A stretch of 64,000 bases of DNA from Dipodascopsis uninucleata var. uninucleata (lineage: Eukaryota; Ascomycota; Lipomycetes; Lipomycetales; Lipomycetaceae), in NCBI GenBank assembly GCA_030568195.1, contig JAJLTO010000001.1, positions 434,001 to 498,000 of the forward strand, given 5' to 3'. Both the position numbers and the translations under genes were made by a program. This document shows, in pieces, positions 1 to 11,970 of the stretch; position 1 is the stretch's first letter, and every line of letters starts with the position of its first letter. The notes under the pieces are model-generated. The model ran no database searches and was not told where the DNA came from. It saw only the letters and a list, made by a program, of their open reading frames with translations.

Positions 1-2
1 TT

Positions 3-284
3 TGGGAATCATTCTTTCGTTATCGGTCGACTAAGGTTAATGCAGCTAGGGTCGCGGACTCGCCCGACAGTCTAAATACCAGTTCATTGCAGGATTTAGA
101 AACCGATAATTCTGAGCTATCTTCAGGACTCGTTCTGGGTAATTCTGGTGCAAATGATCAACTGCAGTTGTTTATAGAGGCAGTGAAACCGGACGATGGT
201 CTATATTTTTCGCTTGAGCGCTCGTACATCTTTTATACGATTCTTCTTCGCTCTGCGAACTTTGAGGCGTGGTGCTTTATGTGA
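3..284 (+). CDS. C-terminal end of an unidentified protein (partial)
   Basis: The frame is open from the first bases of the window to a TGA at 282-284 and encodes 93 residues of a C-terminus. The segment is serine- and aspartate-rich in the middle and ends in a hydrophobic/aromatic tail (YIFYTILLRSANFEAWCFM). I do not recognise the family. The upstream part lies outside the window, so the true frame cannot be proved. The last codons overlap a GTGAGC donor-like sequence at 281, so a further 3' exon is possible but no convincing branch point and acceptor follow. The composition is similar to the neighbouring coding sequence. Confidence 0.45.
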   Translation, partial: WESFFRYRSTKVNAARVADSPDSLNTSSLQDLETDNSELSSGLVLGNSGANDQLQLFIEAVKPDDGLYFSLERSYIFYTILLRSANFEAWCFM

Positions 285-1268
285 GCTATATGATTAAAAA
301 ATTGTTTATAAGTATGCTTCTGTCGCATTTTGGCTTTCTTATTTTTTTTGGGTTCGGCTACATGATTAATTGTTAACAGTAATTGATCACTGTTTATAAT
401 CTTGATTACTCAAGATGATATTATAACTTTGTCATACAAGTAATGGCCGCACACTCCCAACACAGGATTATATATATATATATATATATATCTTTCTACT
501 TGTATATTTGTTCATATTAATTTGTACTAGGTTCCTCAGATTAATAATGTATATACTCTACTAAGTCATATATAACTGACGATATTCACGAACACATTTT
601 CCCTTTCTCTAATCAATATGAACTGTGGAACTGTGGCACTTCCAATCTGCATTAAAACAACTCTATCATAGGACTCTGTTTGATCTTTAGGGCACCAGCA
701 ATCAGGAGCTCCAGTCCAGATTCTATGATTCAATCACTGGATTAGGGTAATATTATAGCTCTCTCGGCCGGGAGAACGACAATTATCGATATGTTCTTTT
801 AGGACTTAAGCGCCTTGGATAAAGGTGAACAGTATATAATGGCAACCATGGTATTAATTTCACGCATAACCTAGCAGAAAATCATATAAATTGCTCGTTT
901 GGCTTAGAATTGCTGCGTTAATCTTTTGGGTATTCACTCACATTATAGCCAGGGTGCGATGACTATAGCTTTGATACACTAATTAATTTCTAGTCAGAAA
1001 GATCATAGCATCTCTGAAGCGTTATTGCAAATATTACGAGTTGATCCACTAACCTGACTACAAGAGATAATGTATAAACCTGTACTCCTGGAGATTTCTG
1101 ATATGCAGATCACTCTACAATATATAGTGTAGGCATAAGTATCTCAAAGAGTGACAATTCAGGTTTAGCGACTGGTGATAGTACGAGCAATAAAACCTCG
1201 CGCCATTTGATATCGCTGTACCAGTAGCCTCACCAATTATATGCTCTGACTACAATAATACCACAGAA
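285..1268. other. Intergenic region with a TA microsatellite
   Basis: AT-rich DNA between the partial gene and the Zn2Cys6 gene. I see no ORF of note and no tRNA. It contains a (TA)11 run at 469-490. It presumably holds the 3' end of the first transcript and the promoter of the transcription factor. Confidence 0.6.
469..490. repeat. (TA)11 microsatellite
   Basis: An uninterrupted TA dinucleotide run in intergenic DNA. It is a simple repeat and is likely length-polymorphic. Confidence 0.9.
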
Positions 1269-3793
1269 ATGCGCGGGACCTCTAGTCATAACAATGTCCG
1301 TGAAGGCATATGCTCAATTCCCAGCCATGACTTACTTTTAAGTGAGAAGTCTAAACCACATTCGTCTTCCGACAGAAACGACTTAACAGAGATTGCCGGC
1401 ACTTGCACGGGTTCTAAGAATAAAACAGGAAGCAGTAGCACTGAATTGGAAGAGCTAAGACGTCTTCGGGCATGTGATAGTTGTCGAGCTCTGAAGGTCC
1501 GATGCGTCCCTAATGACGAGAATAACCTGTCGGGTGTTTGTCAGCGTTGTCTTAAGTCGTCGAAGAACTGTACATTTACTCTAGCATCTAGAAAGCGTCA
1601 AAAGAGAACTGATACGTAAGTCAAGAGATTCAAGTCTTCATCCAAAGCTATCTACTGATATTGTACCTAACACCATATAGGCGAGTAGCAGATCTGGAGA
1701 AGAAGGTCAACGAGTTAACTGCTCGTCTGAGCGAAGCTACTACAACTGTGGTAGCGATTACTCCAGATAGCAAGGTACAATCGGCATCTGAGTTAGGAAG
1801 TCTTCCAAAAGACTTTACTACAAAACAGTCTATATCCGAAGTACCATTTTACAGATCGAAGTTCTCGGATGATGAAAAATTACAACTGGAAATTGCAAAT
1901 GACAAAAGTGATCCTCTTGGCACAATCTTGGGGTCGGATCATATCTTGAGTAACATGTTTCATATGAAGTTCAAGCTTTCTGATATCGTTTGGAGAGTAT
2001 TGAAGGACTTCAATGTGACAAATGAGACTGCTCAATCATATTTGAAGTTATTTAGAGAGACATTGACGCCACATCTTCCCTTTATTGTTATTCCAACCGA
2101 AATGACTTTCGAAAATCTGGTGAAAGATAAGCCTTTAGTTAGTCTGGCGATTATATCAACTATGACGGCCAAGACGACTTCTGATCTTGAGCTATGCTGC
2201 AAATTCAACTTAGAACTTTACAGATTGACTTCAGAACAGGTAGTCGTAATAGGCAACAAGAACTTAGACATGCTCCAAGCACTTCTGATCACAATCACTT
2301 GGTATAACCCAACTGAGTCGCTTGAATTTCGAAAGTTTCACCTATTGATAAGTATGGCTTTGAGTATTGCCACTGATCTTGGTGTTAATGGCCAATTCCA
2401 CGTTGTTGCTCGTCATAGCAATACTGTCGCTCCTATCCTCAATGTGCAATCCGAAGAATGTAGACGTATCTGTCTTGCTCTCTTCATATCGTCTACAACT
2501 GCCTCCAGTATATTTAGATATTCGGTTCTGATGCGATGGTCGAATTACATTGAGCAGTGTTGTGAGCTATTCGAAACGCCTGCAGCTTTACCTGGGGACA
2601 GATGCTTAGCGTACCTTGGTCGCTTAAGTCGGATCAATATTAGTATCCTGGATATCTTTCACCCGGTCGACCAAGAAGAACCAAGTGATCTACGAGATTC
2701 AAGACTGTCAATGATGATCAAGGTTTTCGAGCATGATCTAGAAAATTGGAAAACTAGTCTAACTCCGGATTTAGCGAATGATTCGATGATGATGATGCAT
2801 TTTCAAAGTCTACAGATATTTCTTCATGAAGTTGGCCTCCATAGTAAGTCAAATCGACGCTATTTTAGAGCACCTTTTGATGAGAGAGTTCTTAAGGTAG
2901 AAGCTCTTAAGATCACTCCTATACATGCTGAAACTATCATATGGTGTGTAACTTCGTGTCAAACTCTTATTGACACATTTTGCTCTTGTAGTGCCAACGC
3001 AATTTCATCCGCTCCTATTAGTGCTACTGGTAGATTGGTCTATGCTTGTACAATTATATTGAAAGTGTCATTATCATCTATGAAATCTTCAAGTCTTCGT
3101 GAAATATGTCCGGTAGATTTGTTGAAGCCAGAGTATTATTTTGCTCGAACTTATATGAAATTGACATCACTATGTAACGATGGAAGCTCTTCACTCTATG
3201 CTAGAAAATTTCGATATATCTTGGGTCAAGCATTTCTATGGTTCAAAAAGCTGATATCAGAGAATGCTGTCAGTAATTATAATTCATGTGAATTCAAGGA
3301 GGAGTTAATGAAAATGCCGAACTCATATGCTTTTGACGGAGGAAATATTGATTCACAAATGCTTTTTGAAGCAGAGAAGCAGAAGGAGCAGTCTATATCA
3401 CTTATGGCACCTAACGAAATCATACATTATACAACAAATGGAAGGGAACCACCATTGGATGGGCAACTTCCTAATTCGATAGAACTACAGACCTCATCTG
3501 CATATAAAAATGAGCATGAAAGACGATCTATTTACGGAAACGCCTTATCTTCTCTGACACCAGTTCTGGACGATGAGAACGAAGATACTTCATTTTTGCC
3601 ACCAGTTAGAGGTGATGATCCTTTTACATTTGGTCCGAACACTGTGATTCAGGGAAGCACATTTGAAGAGTTATTCGATAATCTTGCACGTATATCTCCG
3701 TCAAATATTGATTTGAATCATCTTTTGACAAACGATGATCTATGGCTTGATATATATTCTGACAATAGTCTGGCATCAGAAAGTCAGCTGTGA
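1269..3793 (+). CDS. Zn2Cys6 binuclear-cluster transcription factor
   Basis: Two exons, 1269-1615 and 1681-3793, with a 65-nt intron (GTAAGT donor, CCTAAC branch, ATAG acceptor), give 819 residues. The N-terminal DNA-binding domain has the six zinc cysteines at residues 69, 72, 79, 91, 94 and 101 in the fungal Zn(II)2Cys6 pattern. A basic linker and a heptad coiled coil (VADLEKKVNELTARL) follow across the exon junction, as in Gal4/Leu3/War1-type dimeric regulators. The remaining ~650 residues resemble the fungal-specific regulatory domain, and the acidic C-terminus (DDLWLDIYSDNSL) looks like an activation domain. The layout recalls Leu3/War1, but I cannot assign an orthologue or target genes. 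The intron within the DNA-binding region is a common position in this family. It stands alone, with about 1 kb of upstream sequence. Confidence 0.9.
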
Positions 3794-4548
3794 AAGTCTC
3801 ATTTGATGAATATTTACATAATATTGAATATCGAGAATCCTTTAGAGGTAGCTATTATTGCTTTAATATACCTATGCGTTTGTTGCGTTGTCTATTATGA
3901 CTGTGCTTTGTTTTAATATATGCACTCTGACCAGATAACTATGGGCGTTATGGTTACTATTTTACTATTTTTATTTCGATATTGAGTGCATAACTATAAT
4001 ATTTATTAATGTTTATATGTTTGGTTTTTGTAGGTTACTTTTTACTATAGAGTATTGATATTTCTTTAACTGCGATTATTTTTGAGATCAATTTTTGTTT
4101 GAAAGGAAGTTACATATTATCGCAGAGTCTCTCCTGCTTGCTAGCCTCGGTTGATTTTACACCAGTAAATAATAATGACGTAATATTGGCCACTATTTTG
4201 TACAATAAGGTTCTTGTAGCATGGTCAGGGTAATTGGCGTTTCCGCGACTTCCTTGTTAGGGTCATACTAAAATTCTGAATTAATTTTATGTCCGTCGCC
4301 ACATGATGGTGACATACGAATTATCGTATATTGCACTATCGTCTGAAGATAATATTATCTGACAGCAAACGTTAAGGTACTATTTAGTCTGAATAGCTTA
4401 ACATATTCTTTATTTTGGCGGACTATCAATAAATTGCTGATAGCTCTTGTATAATATTCATTTTTTACAGGAATATCTATCGGATTTGAAGTTAAACAGG
4501 AATAAAATAAGATCTATATAAGAACTTCAATCTAGACTGTCGTTTGAT
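3794..4548. other. AT-rich intergenic region
   Basis: About 750 bases separate the transcription factor from the next gene on the same strand. No ORF, RNA gene or repeat is recognised. It should hold the terminator of the first gene and the promoter of the second. Confidence 0.6.
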
Positions 4549-5826
4549 ATGGCGGACAAAAGGCTTTCTCAAGCTATTAGGTCGCTGTACAGACGAGCAG
4601 GAGAGGCGGCTCGACTAGTAAGAGAGCGAGTTGAAGAAGCAACAGCTCGTGAAGGATTCGGTCGAGTTCCTGTTCCTGTACGAGTTCCAGTCCCGGTATC
4701 CAGAGTACCAAGGCCAAGAACCCGAACGTCTGATAACAGCGGCTGGTTTGGTGATCGAAGATATGCGTCTACATTCAGTAGATTTGGCAAGAATGTCAAG
4801 TTTGGAGAAGAATTTCGCAGATATGATCCTCCTCGTTTCATGTCGCTACGTGCACGTATGTCTAATATTATTCATGATTCAGCATCTCAACATCCGTTGA
4901 TTAGACCACGGTTCACTGGTGGTACACTTAATAGATCTATGCAAGGATATTCTCTTCCCGGTTTCCGTGCTCGTGGATCTGTTAGATACTTTAGCTATAA
5001 TGTACGGCCTATGGTGGAAGTTATAAACAACTTGTCTGCTGCAGCGAGAGCAGCAGGAATTGGTGCTTCCAAAGTTGGTACTGGTACCGGTAATTCTTTA
5101 AAGTTTCGACGCAATATGAGTGTCGCATCATTTATTGACAGCTCTTCGTCATTGGATTTCATCACTCCATCAGCGTCGGCATCTCAGTTTGCTGCTTCCG
5201 CCAATAATATTTTCTCACGAGAATATCCCTCAATTGTAACTCTATCGTCTGGTGAGAGCTTGCCTGATGAAGGCGTCAGTACTTACATTGACTTCGATAT
5301 CTCTCCAACTTTCACATTTCCTTATAGTAATTCTGTTTTATCCGAGGATGTTGTGCAGAATCTCAACTGCAATATAGAAACATGTATCAGCGAGATGAGG
5401 AAGGTAATGTCAGATATAGATAAGCTGTCTAAACATGTTGGACACTTACCTTTATCGGTAACTCAGTATAATGGTGTCTCTCTAAGAGTTCATTTTCCTG
5501 GTAGATTACCTGAAGATATAGAGAATTTATGTCATGACATTGGTGTTAGTCGTGGAATAATTCGCGACAATGGAAGTAATGTTCGTAGCGACGAGGTCGA
5601 TTCAACATTTGAGTTTTCGACTGACTCTTTTGCATCACAGAGGGAGTGGTCATTGCTAAGAAGTAGAAACTCAAGTCGAAGTGGATTCATGTCTCATAAT
5701 TTTTCTTCCGAAAGCGAGTCAGAAATGATTTCTATTCCTGAGCTCGAGAGCTTAAGGGACGATGATTTGTTGTCAATGGAGGATAGTCATATATGGATAG
5801 ATTCTAGCTTTTCTTCTGGGATGTAA
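4549..5826 (+). CDS. Conserved fungal protein of unknown function
   Basis: Single-exon gene of 425 residues. The N-terminal ~150 residues are rich in arginine (an amphipathic start, then a V/P/R repeat such as VPVPVRVPVPV around residues 42-52) and could act as a mitochondrial presequence; this is inference. A central block around residues 240-335, with motifs YIDFDISP, LSEDVVQNL, HLPLSV and LRVHFPG followed by the LCHDIGVSRGII type, matches from memory a fungal family often misleadingly annotated as 'casein kinase II beta 2 subunit'. It has no CK2-beta zinc finger, so that name should not be used. The C-terminus is serine/acidic. ATG at 4549 gives the longest frame and starts a plausible basic N-terminus. 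Function unknown. Confidence 0.75.
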   Translation: MADKRLSQAIRSLYRRAGEAARLVRERVEEATAREGFGRVPVPVRVPVPVSRVPRPRTRTSDNSGWFGDRRYASTFSRFGKNVKFGEEFRRYDPPRFMSLRARMSNIIHDSASQHPLIRPRFTGGTLNRSMQGYSLPGFRARGSVRYFSYNVRPMVEVINNLSAAARAAGIGASKVGTGTGNSLKFRRNMSVASFIDSSSSLDFITPSASASQFAASANNIFSREYPSIVTLSSGESLPDEGVSTYIDFDISPTFTFPYSNSVLSEDVVQNLNCNIETCISEMRKVMSDIDKLSKHVGHLPLSVTQYNGVSLRVHFPGRLPEDIENLCHDIGVSRGIIRDNGSNVRSDEVDSTFEFSTDSFASQREWSLLRSRNSSRSGFMSHNFSSESESEMISIPELESLRDDDLLSMEDSHIWIDSSFSSGM

Positions 5827-6108
5827 ATGACTATGTTTTGTTTTGGAGTTTTTTGTTCGCAACGGTTTATTGCTTGTAGCCTGTTATATATTTATATAGC
5901 AATTTCTCATACTCTTGCAGGTCTTTGCCACTCTATTGAGCGAATAGTAATGCTTCTGTTCGTTCATTGTTATAATCAGGTGTACTTATTCGTGGATTTA
6001 CATAATTATAGTTAAGCGTACTTTATTATTGTCTTCTTTATTATTCCACCCACTGCTCTGAAACAAGATAATATACAATTCAATCGTTACGACATAAAAT
6101 TACAGTAT
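5827..6108. other. Convergent intergenic region
   Basis: Short AT-rich stretch between two genes whose 3' ends face each other. The 62-codon frame that starts right after the upstream stop looks like chance. Nothing else is seen. Confidence 0.55.
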
Positions 6109-7030
6109 TCATTTTAAACCAGGGACACCAGAAACTATATAATGAATTTTTCAGTTAGTTATACATGATATCTATACATTATGAACATATTAGTCTGCAA
6201 TATACCATCTACTTACATCTGTCATCGTGATCCATTTTAAAAATTAATTGAATGAAATACTCATTTGTATCTTTGTCATAGAAGGTCCAAAACTTTCCTG
6301 GTCTCCTATCGATTTCTCGTGATGGAATCTTGAACGCAACAGTCTCATATGGCTCAGCGGCAACTAAAAGATATTGAAATTGCTTGTTTTCCATCGCATT
6401 CTCGATGCGTTGCTCAAATGCACTCATGAAGCGATGCCGTGGAACAATTTCAGTACCAATCTGAGGATATTGTAATTGGAAACGTAGTCCTTCTTGTTTG
6501 CTGGATGGATCGCGTATCTTCGTAATTCTGTAACCGGGCCTACCAATTTTGATCAAATTCTTTCGCACTTGAATACTAGAAATACCAGCTGCATTAGCGG
6601 CATCACCAACCTTTCCTTCTGAAGCCTCTTTTGCAGCACGTCGGGCAAGATTTGTCTGATGCTTACGACCTTGCGTGTGAGCAAGATACGATCCGTCATT
6701 GACATGCACTGTTAAGCAAAGCTTGCATTCAAATGATCCCAGATGATTTTTGAAAAAATATGGATCTTTCTCTAAATCAATAGTTTCTAGTGCCAGCCGT
6801 CGCAATCTTTCTCGACGATCTGCGTTTGTTTCGCTCCATCCTGCTACTCCACCACCTATATAACAACAATAATAAATGTTTAGTTAGCACGGATACTGTC
6901 TTAATCAATAGGTCCATCTGTTCCACTCTTTCAGCACGACATATTTGCATGGAAGAAAAGGTACTTTATTTTGTGCCATTATTCTATTCTTACCTCCTTT
7001 TTTGGATCCTGCACGATTTTGATAATCCAT
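6109..7030 (-). CDS. PRP11: Splicing factor 3A subunit 2 (SF3a66/Prp11)
   Basis: Component of the U2 snRNP SF3a complex, needed for prespliceosome formation in the nucleus. Three exons are read: 7030-6994, 6855-6217 and 6134-6109, giving 233 residues. The first exon encodes MDYQNRAGSKKG, the canonical start of this family, and joins in frame to GGVAGWSETNADRRERLRRLALETIDL-type sequence. A C2H2/matrin-type zinc finger (C-x2-C ... H-x5-H, CKLCLTVH...HTQGRKH) lies around residues 60-85. The last 26-nt exon replaces an apparent stop with RFSGVPGLK, which matches the fungal family C-terminus; its intron has GTAAGT, a TAACTAAC branch and a TATAG acceptor. As in other fungi, the long proline-rich tail of the metazoan protein is absent. 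Confidence 0.93.
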
Positions 7031-8326
7031 TTTATATCTTATTCACTATATTTGCCGCTACGTTAACAAATTATCAATAGACTACACAAAACTAATGATG
7101 ATTTTTTATTTTAAAAGATGTATCATGCTCTCACGTGATCTATTATTTTAATAACACTTTTAAGGTACAGTTCCATATCCCTCGTAATTAATCAGCGACA
7201 AGAACAGTAAGACCAGATCTTCTCTAGCAAGTACGACAAATTTTTGGAATTATGCAGAGTATAAGCAAGTGGTTTTCCAAAATCAAAATACTGACCGTGT
7301 AATGGAGTCTTGGATAACAGTAATACTCTCTCAGCTCTGCACCTGCTCTAGAACGAGCATAAATTAGCGAAGATTTAATTAGGCAAGTCCTAAGATAGAA
7401 ATGGACATGTTATTGACGAAGTACCTTTACAATCAATAAATATAAATATAACTATAATCAGTTTAGCAATATCATGAAGATAACAGTATAACCAGTAGAG
7501 TAAAAAATAATGCTCAACTATTCTCACCACGGAAAATAAATAATAATATTAACAGTAAGATATAATTAACACTAGCAAATATAGGCATAGAACTTCAACA
7601 AGCAAAGATAAAAACTCAAAATAAAAATAACAATATTAACAAATAAAAATAAAAATATACTTAGATGTACGTGTAGAAATGGACCAACCCACCGAGCGAT
7701 CACAAATTGGTTACAACAAAAAAAACAAAGGAACAAAACAGGAACAAAACTATCTAACGAGAACATATCAAAGTATCCCCAAATTGTGGTTAATCTTCCC
7801 TTCTTTTAAATAAAAATTTTAATAAAAATTTCAGCAGTCATATAACAAATAAACCCAGAATACCTTTTGTATCTAATTGATATCTAGCTCATTCATTGAA
7901 AACAAAACATGTGGGCGATTACAAGGTAACCAAATCAAGTAAGAGCAAGCATATTTCAAACTTCTCTCACATAACAAATCACCTTCAGCATCTTAAGACA
8001 GTCTAAGATATGCTAAAGAGAAAATGATTATCATCTACTCAAAAACTTCAAATTTAAAAAGTCAGAAGCAATGCGCTCAAGCCGAATAAACTCTGATCAA
8101 TGCTCTCATTCTTTCTTTTCTATATCAGATCTCCATTTTCCTTTATTTTCAGATTCTCCTTTGATCCTCATTTTTAAGCTTCGATCACAGATGCGCCAAG
8201 CTACCTTTACATTTGCGCTCAAATCTGTAATTATTATATAGATAGAGAATTAAAATACCAGAAACGAAACTCCATAACCAACAAACATCAGAAACTGACA
8301 TATACCAGTCATAATGCAGCAATTTC
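7031..8326. other. AT-rich intergenic region, 1.3 kb
   Basis: Very A-rich low-complexity DNA between PRP11 and the 3' end of the HMG-CoA reductase gene. The short frames here do not look like proteins. No RNA gene or repeat family is recognised. Confidence 0.55.
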
Positions 8327-11300
8327 TTATGGCGCAATGCAAATCTTGGATCCCTCCGTTAATCTTGTAACCTCAGCTGCCGAAGGAGCTGGAGTAGCAT
8401 TCCGGGTGGCAGGCTGTGATCTATTATGGGCCATATGGCTCTGAACAAGATGACCAGCGGCAAGAGCAGAGCACAGAGAGAGCTCGCCTGCAAGGACACC
8501 AGCAGCAACAATCTTAGCAAGTTGGCGAGCATTATCACCAGGACTAGTAGGATGCGGTCCCCGAACCCCAAGAAGATCTAATATAGAAGACTGTGGTTCA
8601 AGTATGGTACCGCCACCGATGGTACCCACTTCAATAGATGGCATAGAAACAGAAATCTGCAAGTTACCACCTACATTTTTCATTAATGTCATACAGTTCG
8701 AACTCTCCACATTTTGAGCAGGATCTTGACCGGTAGCAAGAAAAATAGCGGTAACAATATTAGCAGCGTGGGCATTAAAGCCACCAATGCTACCAGCCAT
8801 AGCACTACCAACCAAGTTCTTGCTGATATTGAGCTCAACAAGAGCATCAACATCACTTTTCAATACAGTTCGAACAACTTCGCCTGGGACAATAGCTTCA
8901 GCGACTACGCTCTTACCACGGCCCTCAGTCCAGTTGATAGAAGCGGGCTTCTTATCAGTACAATAATTTCCAGAGACAGAAACAACCTCCATATCAGGAA
9001 AGCCAGCATTCTCAACCATCACCTTTAAAGCATGCTCGACACCCTTTGAAATCATGTTCATACCCATTGCATCGCCAGTTGTGGTACGGAAGCGAACAAA
9101 CAGCATGGATCCAGCAATAGCAGTCTTAAGCGAGCTTAGACGAGCAAATCTAGAGGTCGAGTCAAAGGCTTTTTTCATGGTCTTCTGACCTTCCTCAGAA
9201 TCAAGCCAAAGTTTAGCAGCACCGGCTCTAGCAAGATTTGGGAAAGCAAGACAAGGACCACGGGTCATTCCGTCTTGTAATAAAACAGTAGTGACACCGC
9301 CTCCAGCATTGAGAGCCTTGCAGCCACGCATAGCAGAAGCAACAAGACAACCTTCAGTAGTAGCCATAGGAATATAAAACTTACGATTATCAATAACCAA
9401 CGGTCCTGCAATACCAACCGGAATTGGCATATAGCCAATAACATTTTCGCAGCAAGCTCCAAGAACACGAGAGAAGTCATAATGAAGATACGGAAGATTC
9501 GAATTTTCTAGAGTTCCATTCTCCATTGTTCGGGATATAACAGCACGACGAATATGAACAGCTCTAGTGCAATCTGCAAGCTGCTTCTCAAGAGCATACA
9601 GAGGAATCTTTCCGCTCTTACAAAGAGAAATTATATTCTCATCGAGAAGCTCCTTAGTCCTACCAGACTTCACAAGAGCCAAGGCTTCTTCTGTGGAAAG
9701 TAATCGTGGTTTAGTATTAATGGCCAATTCTACGCCATCTTCATCTTTCTCTTCACCGTCATCACTGATATCAGTAGCAGTGCTTAATGATAAGCTAGAT
9801 ATAGGATATGGCTGTGGTACTTCCACTATTCTCTCAACGATCTGAATCTGTGGAGCATGATCACTGTATTGAGAGACCTTGAAAAGATACATGTTCATAC
9901 CAACGCTGACAGCAATAACGACAACTACCCACTTACTAAGAACTGGATCTCCAATGGTTCTTGACCACTTCTCAAACATAGAGGTGATCACTGTTTCAAA
10001 TTCTGTGGACTCTGGAACTAGGTAGTATTCCATTGGTGGCATGACAGTCACGAGCAAGCTCTCATGAGGATGCTGGTAAATCAGAGAATTCAGCGAAGGA
10101 AAAACGTTCAAGGTTTCGACAGTTTTAGACAACTCTTCGTGGAATGGTGCAGTAGAAAGATTAAATAAGTTAAGAATAATAAAGCCAACTACCATAAGGA
10201 GCTTGAAGCGAGATATTGACGAGTCCTTGGCTTTTTTCCCAAAGGTAACCGACTCATTAGAGTCAACGCCCTCACTCTTATCGACGCTATCGGCAACACT
10301 CTCAGCAACAGTTCCAGAAACTCCGTCTTCCTCTAAAGCCTTTCGGATAGAGATATGTCGCTTGACACGGTTAATTTCAAGCTTAATACTTAAAATAGCA
10401 ACATAGAAAGTGAACGTCATAACACAGTCGTAGAGTAAAATCCATACACTAAGGAAGCAGAACTGTCGTAAGCCACCAACACCGCTACTAGCACCAGCAA
10501 CGAAGACAAGCGTCTCAATAGCATAGTCAAGACAAATTTTGGGACCTGTTTCTTGAACAGCACGAACGACGTCCGATATGGTTGGCTTGTCAGAAGACTT
10601 CAAGGCAGCCTTAGTAAGAGTCACTTGACTTTCAAAACCAATTGCTACAACCAGAAAGGGGAGTCCTTCTGAAAGAAGAATCATATTTACGGGCACACCC
10701 ATATGAGAAGTAGTGACCAAAGCGAAGAGAAAAGCAAAGGTTGACGACAGCAGAACAGTAATAGCCAGCCAGATATTAGAACCAAGTCTCCGCATAGAGA
10801 GAAATAAAGCCAAGAAAGTAAGATACATGGCGCAATATGCAAGGAACATAATCGCAACGTCGAATGCTTCAGCACTCTAATATAATAAAAAGCTGTTAGT
10901 ATTGAAATTTAAACAAGAAATATGCTCACAATCAAAAATAAAACTTGTCCGCTCTTTTCCGCTCTTTTCTATTAAATCCTATTGAAGCACTGATAAATGG
11001 ATGCAGTCCTATCGCTAAATTGCAACTCAAGTACACAGATGGTAAAAATTATAACCCAAAATAATCGCCCAACTCTTACCGAGCCTACTCCCTTCACTAC
11101 GAACGAATAAAAAGGACAAATTCGAAAAAAATGTATAAAAAATCATATTCTCACCTTAAGCTGCTTCATGAATCGAGAGTAACTGAATTTAAACCATTCG
11201 CCCCATGCAAATCCACGACGAGAGGTCGATAAATGCCAGACCCATCCGGAAGGTACATCATCGATATTCTCTTGCGCGATTAACTCGGCAGGGTCAACGT

Positions 11301-11970
11301 CCAATGGGGACAACTCGTGTACAGCTCCAGTCCAAGATTTTAAATTGTCGTACGGAATCAAACCAGTTCTATTATGTCCATTTTCAGATTTAATAGTATT
11401 AGTAACAGTAGGAACCGGGACGTTATGGTCGTTGAACCTAAGTTGTACAAACGCGTAATGGGATGCCATAGGATACGTGGAAGGATCGTCAACCTGCTTC
11501 CACTCACTACCAGCTATCGATGATAAATATAAATGAGATGGTAATTTCTGCTCATGACTTGGAATAGATAAATCCAACACAGATAAGTAGGCTGTAGATG
11601 CTAACAAAGCAATAAAAACGATTGTATGAATAGGATGTGTCGACGAGGGCCGCGCGACCTTGGCCAGCACTCTTCCAATGATATTTGTCATCTTGCTATA
11701 GAGTCGGCCTATGGTGTTCAATCGTTTACCTGACGACTCTTTTAGATGCTGTTCTTCTGTATCGTCAGGAATTTTCAACAAGAAGACTAAAACGAATGGG
11801 ACAAACAATGGTCGAAGGAATGAAGAAAAAATTGTCAATAAAAATGCGAATGTGTCAAGCAAAGACGCCCGACTGCTGACGAGATGCTTGTTAATAAATT
11901 CTCTCGCTGACATTATTATTACCATAATATTATTCATGCTATTTACAGGACTGACGTAATCTTCATCCAT
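8327..11970 (-). CDS. HMG1: 3-hydroxy-3-methylglutaryl-CoA reductase
   Basis: Rate-limiting enzyme of the mevalonate/ergosterol pathway, reducing HMG-CoA to mevalonate with NADPH at the ER membrane. Exons 11970-11155 and 10876-8327 are separated by a 278-nt intron (GTGAGA donor, AATACTAAC branch, TTAG acceptor), giving 1121 residues. The N-terminal third has several membrane segments and a sterol-sensing domain (from about residue 275). The catalytic domain fills the last ~450 residues with the signatures [17 protein letters not shown] (Glu about 780), CTDKK (Lys about 914), GQDPAQN (Asp about 990), GTIGGGT and SHMAHN (His about 1089). The frame can be extended only to a TTG with an in-frame stop just before it, so ATG at 11970 is chosen. 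The length is close to yeast Hmg1 (~1050). Confidence 0.96.
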
